NCBI RefSeq assembly: GCF_036241575.1
Contig: NZ_CP108455.1
Location: 1,384,501-1,448,500 of the forward strand
Direction: 5' to 3'
DNA from: Streptomyces sp. NBC_01267
Lineage (GTDB): Bacteria; Actinomycetota; Actinomycetes; Streptomycetales; Streptomycetaceae
DNA: 64,000 nt
Below are positions 10,011-17,983 of this stretch, in pieces. How positions within the stretch are numbered: the stretch's first letter is position 1; every line of letters begins with the position of its first letter. The position numbers were made by a program, and so were the translations under genes. The notes under the pieces were generated by a model. It had not been told where the DNA came from. It saw only the letters and a list, made by a program, of their open reading frames with translations, and made no database searches.

Positions 10011-10047
10011 CCGCGGGCCGGACCGGAGTTCCCGGCCCGGCCCGCGG
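10011..10047. terminator. GC-rich bidirectional terminator
   Basis: CCGCGGGCCGG (10011-10021) pairs with 10037-10047, giving an 11-bp stem with a 15-nt loop. It lies between the convergent DUF1343 and penicillin acylase genes, 24 nt after one stop and 21 nt after the other. Confidence 0.72.
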
Positions 10048-10067
10048 ACTACTGTTCCCGGACTCCC

Positions 10068-12845
10068 CTAGCGGTGCGAGGGGAACTCCACGACCTGCTG
10101 GTACGTGGGCCGGTTCTGCCAGGTGATCGGCCAGAACTGGAGCCCGCCCAGCGGACGCTGGATGATCGCGTCCGAGCACCACTGGTCACCGGCGGAGCAA
10201 CTGGCGTCGCCGGGGTAGACCTGGGCCGGGGTCTTGGCCGCGGCCTGGGTGAGGGTGTCGAGCAGGATGTCGCGGCACCCGCTCAGGTCGCCTCCCCCGC
10301 AGTACGTCTTGGCCAGTCCGCCCTTGACCGGACGGCCCAGCACCGTGCGGATGTCCTTGTCGACATAGCTCCACCAGCCGTACTGGAAGGCCGATCCGGC
10401 GTGCGCCCCGGTGGGCCCGTGTCCGGCCGAGGGGGACTCGTCGGTGCTGAGGTTGGCGGTGAGCGCCGAGTAGAGATCGTCACCGAGGCCCGGCTTGAAC
10501 TCGGCCTCGACGAGCAGCGGCCACCAGGCGTCCATGATCCGCACCGCGTCCGGGTGGGTGTAGACGTGCGAACTCTGGGCGTTCTCCTTGCGCTGACTGC
10601 CGTCGGACACCCAGGCTTCCAGCTGCTCGACGGCCTTGGCCTGCGCCGGGTCGGTGACCGGCTTGCTCCGTACGACGTCCAGCAGTTCGGGCAGGACGTC
10701 CTCGCCGCGCAGATCGGTGACGGCCGCCGTACCCATGGCGCGGGTCAGATCGGCACGGGTCACGCCGCCCTTGGCGACGAGTTTCGCCACCCGGTCACCG
10801 AGCAGGTCGACCCGGTGCACCGAGCCGTTGCCGAACCCGGCGGACGTGAAGTCCTTGGCCTGCTTGTTGTTCCAGGAGACGTAGTAGTCCTGGCCGACGG
10901 ACTGCGGGTGCTCGGCGGCCGGGGTCACGTCGGTGGTGTGCTTGTCGGGGTCGAAACCCTTCCACTCGTAGGCCGGTTCGGCCAGCACGGGCAGCGAGGC
11001 GTCCACACCGGCGGCGCGCACCGGGTTCATGCCGCTGTTGAAGTACGCGGCCTGACGGGAGTCCGCGTAGAACCAGTTGAAGGTGTAGCCGACGTGGTCG
11101 GCGGCCTCCTGGAAGGTCTTCGCGTCCTTCACGTACGACGGGTCGTTCATCATCTGGAAGCCGACGACCGAGTCGGCCTCGTGCTGGTACGTGCTGCGCA
11201 GCGAGGTGTAGGCGACGGGTTTGCCGCCCACGGTGGCCCGGTGCGTCACGATGCCGTACTTGGTCCGGTAGACCTGCATCCGGTACGAGCCCGCCGCCGT
11301 GGAGTCGGCGACCGTGGGCGACCAGGAGTTGGTCCGCTCCATCTTCTCCATCGGCGTGCAGACGCCGTGGTAGAGGTAGTGGGTGTCGTCCTGGCACAGC
11401 TCGACGGCGAAGGTGTCGGTGATGTCCTGGCCCGCCGAGGTGGCGCTCCAGGCGTAGTCCTGGCCGCGGCCCAGCTGGACGTACATGCCGACACCGGCGA
11501 ACGAGGCACCGCGGGCACTGATCCCGGGACCCTGGATCTCCTGGAGCATCAGCAGCTGCGGCAGGAAGTACCCGGTCTGCGGGCCGAACACGGCGATGGG
11601 GTTCCCGCTCGCGGTGTGCTGACCGGAGACCACGAGGGCGTTGGACATGCCCTTCTTGCTGCTGAACAGATGGGCGGGCAGCACTCCGTCGTCGTACATG
11701 CCCTGGACCGGCTTGAGCTTCTTCGGGGCGTTCACCGGGGTCTTGGCGTCGGTCTTGGCGCCGCCCACCTGGTCGTAGATCAGCGGTTCGGACTTGACCG
11801 AGCCCGGGTCCGGCATGGCCGTGCCCTTCGGGTCGGCCGGCTTCTCCGCGTAGGGGAAGCTGGTGCCGTCGTGGACGGTGAGGGTCGCCTCCGGGTCGTT
11901 GCGCTCCCGGAAGGACTCCCAGACCTTGCTGCCCTCGGTGACGCCGTACTTCTGCTGCGCGGAGAGCAGCGAGAGCGCGGCCTGGACCTCGCCGCCCCCG
12001 CCACCGCCGAAGAGTCCGCCGACGACCGAGGCGAGCGCGATCATGTCGGTGATCTTGAACGGCTCGATCTCACCGGCGTTGGTGATGGCGTCGATCTTCC
12101 CGGTGAGGACGTACTCACCGGGGAAGTAGCGGCCGTCCTTGGCCTTCTGCCGGTAGTCGTTGATGCCGTCCACGTACGCCTGGGCGTCCTCCATGGCCTG
12201 CTTGCCGCGCGCACTCCCGGCGGCGATGCGGTCGGCCTGGTCCTGGAGGTCCTGCTCGGTGTACGGGGCCTGCGGCCAGAACTCCTGCTCCAGGCCCTGG
12301 TTGGCGGGCGCACCACCGGCGAACGAGGTGAGTTCGCCGCGCCCGATGTGCCGGAAGAGGTCCATCAGCCAGAGCCGGTCCTGCCCGGCCGCGTAGCCGG
12401 CGCCGAACTCGGTTCCGTACCGCGTGGTGCCCTTGATGTGGGGCACCCCGGTCTTCTTGTCCCGGGTGATGGTGACGTCGTTGCGCGGTGCGGTGACCGA
12501 GGCGACCTGATCGGCGGGCACCCCGAACGAGGCGTCGTTGAAGAAGTTGCTGAGCGTCGCGTCCGTGAGGGACGGGGCGCCCGCGGGCAGCGCGTCGTAC
12601 GGTCCGAGCTGGTCGGCGCTGTGGTCCGGGCGGGTGCCGAACGCACGGTTGCCGAGGATGTCGGCGAGGGTGGCGTTGCCGTTCTCGCCGGGCGGCATGA
12701 TGTCGTTGCACTGGTTGTTGCAGTAGTCGGTGACGGGGTCCGCGGCCGCGGCGGTCGCCTGCGGCAGCGGTGTCATCAGGCCCGCGCCCAGTGCGAACAC
12801 CGCTACAGCGATGGCAGTTCTGAGTTTTCCGGTACGTCGTCGCAT
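10068..12845 (-). CDS. Secreted penicillin acylase family Ntn-hydrolase (925 aa)
   Basis: A Sec signal (basic RRRTGKLR, then AIAVAVFALGAGL, then AxA near residue 35) marks it as exported. The family makes a precursor that self-cleaves so that a serine becomes the N-terminus of the beta chain. Here that serine is Ser401 in KKGMSNALVVSGQH, the counterpart of the SNxW/SNAL motif. Typical downstream landmarks, such as a FGPQTGYFLPQ segment, are present. At 925 aa it is longer than penicillin G or aculeacin acylases (about 780-850). It may deacylate lipopeptides, acyl-homoserine lactones or beta-lactams; the sequence cannot discriminate. An unusual long inverted repeat at 12881-12906 lies just upstream. 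Confidence 0.9.
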   Translation of the reverse strand: MRRRTGKLRTAIAVAVFALGAGLMTPLPQATAAAADPVTDYCNNQCNDIMPPGENGNATLADILGNRAFGTRPDHSADQLGPYDALPAGAPSLTDATLSNFFNDASFGVPADQVASVTAPRNDVTITRDKKTGVPHIKGTTRYGTEFGAGYAAGQDRLWLMDLFRHIGRGELTSFAGGAPANQGLEQEFWPQAPYTEQDLQDQADRIAAGSARGKQAMEDAQAYVDGINDYRQKAKDGRYFPGEYVLTGKIDAITNAGEIEPFKITDMIALASVVGGLFGGGGGGEVQAALSLLSAQQKYGVTEGSKVWESFRERNDPEATLTVHDGTSFPYAEKPADPKGTAMPDPGSVKSEPLIYDQVGGAKTDAKTPVNAPKKLKPVQGMYDDGVLPAHLFSSKKGMSNALVVSGQHTASGNPIAVFGPQTGYFLPQLLMLQEIQGPGISARGASFAGVGMYVQLGRGQDYAWSATSAGQDITDTFAVELCQDDTHYLYHGVCTPMEKMERTNSWSPTVADSTAAGSYRMQVYRTKYGIVTHRATVGGKPVAYTSLRSTYQHEADSVVGFQMMNDPSYVKDAKTFQEAADHVGYTFNWFYADSRQAAYFNSGMNPVRAAGVDASLPVLAEPAYEWKGFDPDKHTTDVTPAAEHPQSVGQDYYVSWNNKQAKDFTSAGFGNGSVHRVDLLGDRVAKLVAKGGVTRADLTRAMGTAAVTDLRGEDVLPELLDVVRSKPVTDPAQAKAVEQLEAWVSDGSQRKENAQSSHVYTHPDAVRIMDAWWPLLVEAEFKPGLGDDLYSALTANLSTDESPSAGHGPTGAHAGSAFQYGWWSYVDKDIRTVLGRPVKGGLAKTYCGGGDLSGCRDILLDTLTQAAAKTPAQVYPGDASCSAGDQWCSDAIIQRPLGGLQFWPITWQNRPTYQQVVEFPSHR

Positions 12846-12880
12846 GCATGCTCCTGAAGGGGAAGCGGATTCGACGGACG

Positions 12881-12906
12881 TTACTGGCGAAGTGACCCGC
12901 CAGTAA
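12881..12906. promoter_or_regulatory. TTACTGGCG inverted repeat upstream of the acylase gene
   Basis: TTACTGGCG (12881-12889) and its exact reverse complement (12898-12906) flank 8 nt. The repeat is centred about 48 nt before the acylase start codon. The outer TTAC/GTAA ends recall the TTAC-N6-GTAA pairs upstream of the secreted esterase (41135 and 41163). It is a plausible binding site of an activator or repressor of exported hydrolases, but no regulator is identified. Confidence 0.5.
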
Positions 12907-13059
12907 GGTGAACATGCGTCACCTTTTCCGAATCACCACACGGGTTCCAGGGAAGGCGCATCGACCGAGGACAGTCATCGGAAATTCGATGGAGCCGAAT
13001 CGGGTAGTCGTACGTCCACTACATGACGCCGATGTATCAGCGACGGAGGTGGCAGTGCG

Positions 13060-13671
13060 ATGGCCGGTTTCCGGAGTCTCGCGAGACAGGTGCGCGACCC
13101 GCACCACGATCTGGCCCTGCGGAGGTATTCGCTGCGCAAGTGCCTGGAGAGGTTTGCCCCTTACGGACACCGGGCGACCTGGGACCATCTGTGTGCCAGG
13201 CACCGGATCGAGCCCGAGGACCGGGCACCCGACCCGGCGCGGCTGATGGCCGCACTCGACGAACTGGAGGAGGCACGGGCCGTCTGGCTCGCCTACGAGG
13301 CGGAGTTCGCGGAGCGCCGCAAGCGGGAGAAGCACGACGGCCTGCGCAGTCCCGGCGCCTTCGACGACTGGCACCGGCAGACCTGGGGCGGGTGCGGTGT
13401 CGCCTGGTGCGGGGACCCCGCGGTGCACCCTTCCCGGCCGCTGGCGGAGGTATTGCGGCGGCTGATTTCCGCCCTCCGGGGGGAACCCGCGACGGCCTGC
13501 CCGGTGTGCGCCGAGAAAACGATCACCTGGACCCCGGGGTCCGCCAGGCAGCCGTGGACCGGCCCGGTCTGCACCCGCTGCGGGATCCTGGTGCCCCAGC
13601 CGGTCCTCACCCCGGTCGCACTGGCCCGCGCCAGGAAGAACCGGCACACGGAACTCGCCTCGGCGGCCTGA
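13060..13671 (+). CDS. Hypothetical zinc-ribbon protein (203 aa)
   Basis: GGAGG at 13045-13049 precedes the ATG at 13060 by 10 nt; an in-frame alternative is not better supported. The sequence is basic and helical in its first 110 residues (ALRRYSLRKCLERFAPYGHR). Two pairs of cysteines follow near the C-terminus, CPVC and CTRC, separated by about 25 residues, which is a probable zinc ribbon. A lone CGVAWC motif lies in the middle. I do not recognise a characterised family. Similar proteins occur in streptomycetes as far as I recall. No signal peptide or membrane segment is visible. It is convergent with soxR across about 100 bp of imperfect GGTCAGGGGCTACG-like repeats. Confidence 0.7.
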   Translation: MAGFRSLARQVRDPHHDLALRRYSLRKCLERFAPYGHRATWDHLCARHRIEPEDRAPDPARLMAALDELEEARAVWLAYEAEFAERRKREKHDGLRSPGAFDDWHRQTWGGCGVAWCGDPAVHPSRPLAEVLRRLISALRGEPATACPVCAEKTITWTPGSARQPWTGPVCTRCGILVPQPVLTPVALARARKNRHTELASAA

Positions 13672-13769
13672 ACACCCGGGCGGCCAGGGACTTCCGGGCG
13701 GTCCGCGGCTTCCGGGGCGTCCGGATCTACGGGTGGTCAGGGGCTACGGCGGTCAGGGGCTACGGGCGG

Positions 13770-14237
13770 TCAGGGCTTCGCGGACACCCCGGGGAGCAGC
13801 CTCGATCCGACGATCCGGTCGCCGACGACGTCGTCCGGGTTGGACAGCACACAGTTCTCCAGCGACAGACAGCCGCAGCCGATGCAGTCCGTGAGGTGGT
13901 CGCGGAGCCGGCCGAGCTGATCGATGCGCTGGTCGAGTTCGGAGCGCCAGGCGGCGGAGAGCCGCGCCCAGTCCTCACGGGTGGGGGTGCGCTCGTCGGG
14001 CAGTTCCGCGAGCGCCTTCCTGATCGTGGCGAGCGGGATACCGACACGCTGTGCCGCGCGTACGAAGGCGACCCGGCGCAGCGCGTCACGGCTGTAGCGG
14101 CGCTGGTTGCCGCTCGTCCTGCGGCTGCTGATCAGGCCCTTGGTCTCGTAGAAGTGCAGGGCGGAGACGGCGGCCCCGCTGCGCGCGGAGAGCTGGCCGA
14201 CCGTGAGTTCATGGATCTTCTCTGGAATCTGCGGCAC
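13770..14237 (-). CDS. soxR: Redox-sensing transcriptional regulator SoxR (155 aa)
   Basis: This is a MerR-family activator: winged helix-turn-helix at residues 11-50 (LTVGQLSARSGAAVSALHFYETKGL), a dimerisation coiled coil, and the [2Fe-2S] ligands in CIGCGCLSLENC near residue 119. These four cysteines define SoxR. In streptomycetes SoxR responds to redox-active secondary metabolites rather than superoxide and controls a small regulon. No target gene with a recognisable SoxR box is visible in this window. It is divergent from the MaoC gene with about 110 bp between; the site at 14305-14317 there appears to belong to a TetR protein instead. Confidence 0.96.
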   Translation of the reverse strand: MPQIPEKIHELTVGQLSARSGAAVSALHFYETKGLISSRRTSGNQRRYSRDALRRVAFVRAAQRVGIPLATIRKALAELPDERTPTREDWARLSAAWRSELDQRIDQLGRLRDHLTDCIGCGCLSLENCVLSNPDDVVGDRIVGSRLLPGVSAKP

Positions 14238-14304
14238 TCATCGAACCCTACTGCCCGCGGCCGGACGGCCGGTCGTTGACAGGAACCGGCGCACCCGACG
14301 ATGC

Positions 14305-14317
14305 TGAGCAAGCGCTT
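14305..14317. promoter_or_regulatory. AGCAAGCGCTT operator, copy upstream of MaoC gene
   Basis: TGAGCAAGCGCTT is identical over 13 bases to 15572-15584. The core AGCAAGCGCTTGGA closely fits the published KstR2 consensus AnCAAGnnCTTGnT. It lies 32 nt before the MaoC start. The TetR protein at 14853-15491 is the obvious candidate to bind both copies. Confidence 0.72.
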
Positions 14318-14349
14318 GGACACTCCGTCGGGAAGGCAGGACCACGAAC

Positions 14350-14811
14350 ATGGCAGAGCCGAGGATCTTCACATCCGCCGAGGAACTGCGCGCCGGGGTC
14401 GGCGAGCAGTTGGGGCAGAGCGAGTGGCTGCAGATCGACCAGAAGCGGATCGACCTCTTCGCCGACGCCACCGGGGACCACCAGTGGATCCACGTGGATC
14501 CGGTGAAGGCCGCGGACGGTCCGTTCGGGACGACGATCGCGCACGGGTACCTCACGCTGTCGCTGCTGCCCACCTTCGTTCCGCAGATCCTCCGGGTCGA
14601 GGGCATGAAGATGGGCATCAACTACGGCACCAACAAGGTGCGCTTCCCGGCCACCGTGCCGGTCGGTTCACGGCTGCGGGCGACCGCGGTCCTCACCGAT
14701 GTGTCCGAGGCGGGCGGGGGCGTGCAGGTGACCGCAGCCGTCACGGTCGAGCGCGAGGGCAGCGAGAAGCCGGTGTGCGTGGCGGAGTCGGTGTCCCGCT
14801 ACTACTTCTGA
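14350..14811 (+). CDS. MaoC-like (R)-specific enoyl-CoA hydratase (153 aa)
   Basis: This is a single hot-dog domain protein of the usual MaoC length. The catalytic Asp/His pair is in FADATGDHQWIH (residues about 37-46), followed by the hydratase signature PFGTTIAHGYLTLSL. It should hydrate trans-2-enoyl-CoA to the (R)-3-hydroxyacyl-CoA in the cytoplasm. It is a single-gene unit, convergent with a TetR gene that carries the same operator. The hydratase is thus probably induced by the acyl-CoA ligand of that TetR. Confidence 0.9.
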   Translation: MAEPRIFTSAEELRAGVGEQLGQSEWLQIDQKRIDLFADATGDHQWIHVDPVKAADGPFGTTIAHGYLTLSLLPTFVPQILRVEGMKMGINYGTNKVRFPATVPVGSRLRATAVLTDVSEAGGGVQVTAAVTVEREGSEKPVCVAESVSRYYF

Positions 14812-14852
14812 ACCGGGACTGCTCCTGTGTCCGCACTGCTACTGGGCCAGGG

Positions 14853-15491
14853 CTACTTCCGGGCCCGGTCCGGGGCCGTGACCATGCGCAGGACGAGGTC
14901 GGCGTAGAACACGCCGACCTCGTCGGGCGTGCTGCGTCCTTCGACGTTGAACCAGCGCGCCACATCGATGCAGAGCGAGAGCACGGCCAGCGCGGTGCCG
15001 GGGACGTAGGGCACGTCGAACTCCCCTGTCCGCACCCCGTCGTCGATGATCCGGCGCACCGCGTCGTCGCTGCGCCTGCGCAGTCCGACGATCTCCGTGC
15101 GGTGCTCGTCACCCAGCGCGTCGAGCTCGTACTGCACGACGCGCGCCGTCATGTGGTGCCCGGCGTGCCACCGGACGAAGGAGCGGACGGCCGCGGCTAG
15201 CCGCTCGCTGGGGGTGCCGTCGCCGTCCGCCGCCGTCTCCAGGATCTCCAGCGCCTTCTCGTGGCCGATCCGGCTGATCCGGTGGAGCAGCTCTTCCTTG
15301 GTCTTGTAGTGGATGTAGAGCGCGGCCGGGCTCATCCCGGCCCGGCCCGCGATGTCACGTGTGGTCGTCGCGTGGTAGCCGCGTTCGGCGAAGGCCTCGA
15401 CAGCGGCGACGAGCAGCCGCCTGGCAGCTTCGGGACCGACCTCGGCCCACGGCTGATCGTCGCCGCGGGCCGTCTCCTCCGCCGTGCTCAT
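14853..15491 (-). CDS. TetR/AcrR regulator of the MaoC gene (212 aa)
   Basis: The DNA-binding domain spans about residues 22-68 (AAVEAFAERGYHATTTRDIAGRAGMSPAALYIHYKTKEELL region). The C-terminal half is helical, with ALAVLSLCIDVARWFNVEGRSTP. The ATG at 15491 follows GGAGCGAG. The gene has its own upstream copy of the AGCAAGCGCTT operator (15572-15584), and the convergent MaoC gene has the other. This fits an autoregulated repressor of a small acyl-CoA catabolic regulon. Its operator resembles that of KstR2, the repressor of late steroid-ring catabolism, but no steroid genes are visible nearby. Confidence 0.86.
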   Translation of the reverse strand: MSTAEETARGDDQPWAEVGPEAARRLLVAAVEAFAERGYHATTTRDIAGRAGMSPAALYIHYKTKEELLHRISRIGHEKALEILETAADGDGTPSERLAAAVRSFVRWHAGHHMTARVVQYELDALGDEHRTEIVGLRRRSDDAVRRIIDDGVRTGEFDVPYVPGTALAVLSLCIDVARWFNVEGRSTPDEVGVFYADLVLRMVTAPDRARK

Positions 15492-15571
15492 TGCTCGCTC
15501 CTCCACCCGTGACGCAGTCCGGCGCACCGCTGGTACAGCTCCGGTGCAGGATCCACACCCTACCCCGAGGG

Positions 15572-15584
15572 TGAGCAAGCGCTT
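15572..15584. promoter_or_regulatory. AGCAAGCGCTT operator, copy upstream of its TetR gene
   Basis: TGAGCAAGCGCTT, identical over 13 bases to 14305-14317, lies 80 nt upstream of the TetR start codon. It probably mediates autoregulation. Confidence 0.7.
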
Positions 15585-15595
15585 AGAAACAGGCG

Positions 15596-15883
15596 TCAGA
15601 GCTTCTGGAACGGGTCGTGCTCGGCCAGCAGCTTCTCCAGCCGGGCCTGGTCGACGCGGGTCACGATCTGCCCGGCCTCCTGCCGGTCCCTGATGATCTT
15701 GGCGAGGGTGAAGGCGGACGTCGTGAGATAGAGCAGCCCGAGACCGAGGAAGGCCCGCACCCAGACATCGACGTCCAGGTTCAGGATCCCCAGGGCCATC
15801 GCGGCCAGCGCGATCCCGAAGGAGGCGACGGCCTGCCCGAAGTACGCGGCGGTGTTCTGCGGCTTGACCGGTGTGTCACTCAT
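15596..15883 (-). CDS. YiaA/YiaB-family small inner membrane protein (95 aa)
   Basis: The start MSDTPVKPQNT is followed by two hydrophobic segments, about residues 14-36 (AYFGQAVASFGIALAAMALGI) and 43-62 (VRAFLGLGLLYLTTSAFTLAK). A charged C-terminal tail follows. This is the two-helix YiaAB architecture of about 100 aa. The tail (RDRQEAGQIVTRVDQARLEKLLAEHDP) is amphipathic and cytoplasmic in the usual topology. The function of the family is unknown. The stop codon lies only 12 nt from the operator of the adjacent TetR gene. Confidence 0.85.
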   Translation of the reverse strand: MSDTPVKPQNTAAYFGQAVASFGIALAAMALGILNLDVDVWVRAFLGLGLLYLTTSAFTLAKIIRDRQEAGQIVTRVDQARLEKLLAEHDPFQKL

Positions 15884-15995
15884 ACCGCCAGCATCGGCGG
15901 ACGCGCCCGGTGCCACATCCGCCCGGATACTCAGGCCGCGTACTCAGGCCTGGCGGTCAGGCCTGGCGGTCAGCCCTGATGATCAGCCCTGGTGG

Positions 15996-17147
15996 TCAGA
16001 ACGCGGAAACCCCGGTCAGCGCACGGCCGATGACGAGCTTCTGGATCTGACTGGTGCCCTCGTACAGCGTCATCACCCGGGCGTCGCGCAGCAGCTTGCC
16101 CACCGGGTACTCGTCGATGTAGCCGTAACCGCCGAAGACCTGGAGGGCGTTGTTCGCGGCCCGTACGGCGGCCTCCGAAGCGAAGAGTTTCGCCTTGGAC
16201 GACTCGGTGGCGAACGGCTCCCCCCGGTCGATCAGATCGGCGACCCGCCAGGTCAGCAGTCGGGCGGCGTCCACATCCACCGCGATGTCGGTGATCAGCT
16301 CCTGGACGAGTTGGTGGTGGGCGATGGTCCTGCCGAACTGCTCGCGTTCGGTCGCGTACGCCACCGCGCAGTCGAGCGCCGCCTGCGCGATGCCCACACA
16401 GCCCGCGGCCACCGACATCCGCCCCTTCGCCAGCGCGGACATCGCGACCGAGAAGCCCTTGCCCTCGGGGGCCAGCATCGCGGCGGCCGGGATCCGTACG
16501 TCCTCGAAGGTCAGCTCGGCGGTGGCCTGGCCGCGCAGCCCGAGCTTGCCGTGGACGGTGCGGCGGGTGAGTCCCGGAGTGTCGGTGGGGACCAGGAACG
16601 CGGACACCCCGCGGTGGCCCGGGGCGTCCGTGGAGCGTGCGAAGAGGAGCACCACATCGGCCCAGGTGCCGTTGGTGATGAACATCTTGGAGCCGTTGAC
16701 GACGTAGTCGCCGCCGGCCCGGACGGCCCGCGTGGTGAGGTTCCCGGCGTCGGATCCGGTGCCCGGCTCGGTGAGGCCGAAGCAGCCGATCAGTTCGCCG
16801 GAGGTCAGGCCGGGCAGCCAGCGCCGCTTCTGCTCCTCGCTGCCCCAGTGCGCGACGGTCTTGGCCACCAGCCCCAGCGAGACCGAGACGATGCCGCGCA
16901 CCGAGGAGTCGCCACGGCCCAGTTCCTCGGTGACGAGGCAGTAAGAGAGGTGGTCGCCGCCAGAGCCCCCGTACTCCTCGGGGACCGTCAGCCCGAGGAA
17001 GCCCACCTCGCCGAGCTTGCGCACCAGGGAGCGGTCGACGCTCTCGGCGCGGTCCCACTCGACGACGTACGGGCTGATCTCGCGCCGTACGAAGTCCTGG
17101 GCGAGCTGCTGTACGGCGGACTGCTCCTCACTGAGCTCCAGGTTCAT
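15996..17147 (-). CDS. Acyl-CoA dehydrogenase (383 aa)
   Basis: This is a canonical ACAD of standard length. It has the N-terminal helical domain (MNLELSEEQSAVQQLAQDFV), the beta domain with CFGLTEPGTGSDAG and FITNGTWAD, and the C-terminal domain with FGRTIAHHQLVQ. The C-terminal QVFGGYGYIDEYPVGKL and MTLYEGTSQIQ follow, the last with the catalytic Glu position of short/medium-chain enzymes. It oxidises an acyl-CoA to the trans-2-enoyl-CoA, passing electrons to ETF. Its start is only 61 bp from the divergent TetR gene, and a 17-bp palindrome sits between them, so that TetR almost certainly controls it. Confidence 0.92.
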   Translation of the reverse strand: MNLELSEEQSAVQQLAQDFVRREISPYVVEWDRAESVDRSLVRKLGEVGFLGLTVPEEYGGSGGDHLSYCLVTEELGRGDSSVRGIVSVSLGLVAKTVAHWGSEEQKRRWLPGLTSGELIGCFGLTEPGTGSDAGNLTTRAVRAGGDYVVNGSKMFITNGTWADVVLLFARSTDAPGHRGVSAFLVPTDTPGLTRRTVHGKLGLRGQATAELTFEDVRIPAAAMLAPEGKGFSVAMSALAKGRMSVAAGCVGIAQAALDCAVAYATEREQFGRTIAHHQLVQELITDIAVDVDAARLLTWRVADLIDRGEPFATESSKAKLFASEAAVRAANNALQVFGGYGYIDEYPVGKLLRDARVMTLYEGTSQIQKLVIGRALTGVSAF

Positions 17148-17162
17148 GGGGCACCTCGTTTT

Positions 17163-17179
17163 AATTAGCACTGCTAGTT
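17163..17179. promoter_or_regulatory. 17-bp TetR operator between ACAD and TetR genes
   Basis: AATTAGCACTGCTAGTT has a perfect TAGCA-C-TGCTA core (17166-17176). It matches AACTAGCGCCGTTAGTT at 20658-20674 at 13 of 17 positions, and every difference is a transition (consensus AAYTAGCRCYGYTAGTT). It lies in the 61-bp divergent intergenic space, so one bound dimer could block both promoters. Confidence 0.78.
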
Positions 17180-17208
17180 TTTGGCTGGCAGGCCCTACTA
17201 TGTGCGCC

Positions 17209-17865
17209 ATGGCCCGCCCACGCAAGCCCCTCCTCAGCAGGGAGCGCATCGTCGCGACCGCGAGCGCCCTCGTGGACTCCGAGGGGCTCGGGGCCGTCTC
17301 CACCCGTCGGCTCGCCGCCGAACTGGGGGTCAGCGGGCCCTCGCTCTACAACCACTTCCGCACCAAGGACGAGATCCTCGAAGCGGTCGCCGACGCCCTC
17401 TCCGCGCAGATCGACCTGTCGATGTTCGACGAGGACGACACCCGCGACTGGCGGACGGCGCTGCACGACTGGGCCGTCTCCTACCGAGCGGCCCTCACCG
17501 AGCACCCCAACGTGGTGCCGGTACTGGCACGGGGCCCCGGCCGCCGCCCCGCGGGGCTGCGGGTGGCCGACGCGGTGTTCGGCGCGATGGTCCGGGCGGG
17601 CTGGCCGCCCGCTCAGGCGACCTACATCGGGGCGCTGATGCGGTACTTCGTCACCGGCTCGGCGCTCGGCTCGTTCGCCCGCGGCTTCGTCGACGACGAG
17701 ACGGCGTACGACCCGGCGGACTACCCGCACCTCGGGCAGGCCCATCTGCTCGCCGACCGGCAGCAGAAGGTCGACGAGGGCGCCTTCGAGACGGGGCTCA
17801 GGGCGCTGGTGGACGGCCTGGCGCTGCAGTACGAGACCGTTCGGCCCGCGCCTAAGGTTCACTGA
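17209..17865 (+). CDS. TetR/AcrR regulator (218 aa)
   Basis: The helix-turn-helix domain lies at residues 8-54, with SRERIVATASALVDSEGLGAV and GVSGPSLYNHFRTKDEIL. The C-terminal domain (GWPPAQATYIGALMRYFVTGSALGSFARGF) resembles the TetR_C family of long C-terminal regulators. The ATG at 17209 was chosen; an in-frame ATG nine bases upstream is possible. It is divergent from an acyl-CoA dehydrogenase and convergent with the ADH-ALDH operon. Its operator is found both at its own promoter and upstream of the aldehyde dehydrogenase, which suggests a three-gene catabolic regulon with autoregulation. Confidence 0.88.
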   Translation: MARPRKPLLSRERIVATASALVDSEGLGAVSTRRLAAELGVSGPSLYNHFRTKDEILEAVADALSAQIDLSMFDEDDTRDWRTALHDWAVSYRAALTEHPNVVPVLARGPGRRPAGLRVADAVFGAMVRAGWPPAQATYIGALMRYFVTGSALGSFARGFVDDETAYDPADYPHLGQAHLLADRQQKVDEGAFETGLRALVDGLALQYETVRPAPKVH

Positions 17866-17983
17866 CGCACCCTGGAGGCACGGCCACCGGAGAACGTGCC
17901 CCCTCTGCCGCCGCCCGACCCTGATCCGGACGAGAGGCCCTGAGCGGTCCTGCGGAGCTCGGCCCTGGTGCGCTCGACCACCC

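Noticed and set aside
10074..12857. Open frame of more than 900 codons on the plus strand opposite the penicillin acylase gene
   Set aside because: It is an antisense shadow of GC-rich coding sequence: Gly/Arg/Val-rich, with no domain, no ribosome binding site and the wrong third-position bias.
13672..13769. Imperfect GGTCAGGGGCTACG-like repeats between the zinc-ribbon gene and soxR
   Set aside because: Only two or three degenerate copies in a short convergent intergenic region; they look like low-complexity sequence without palindromy.
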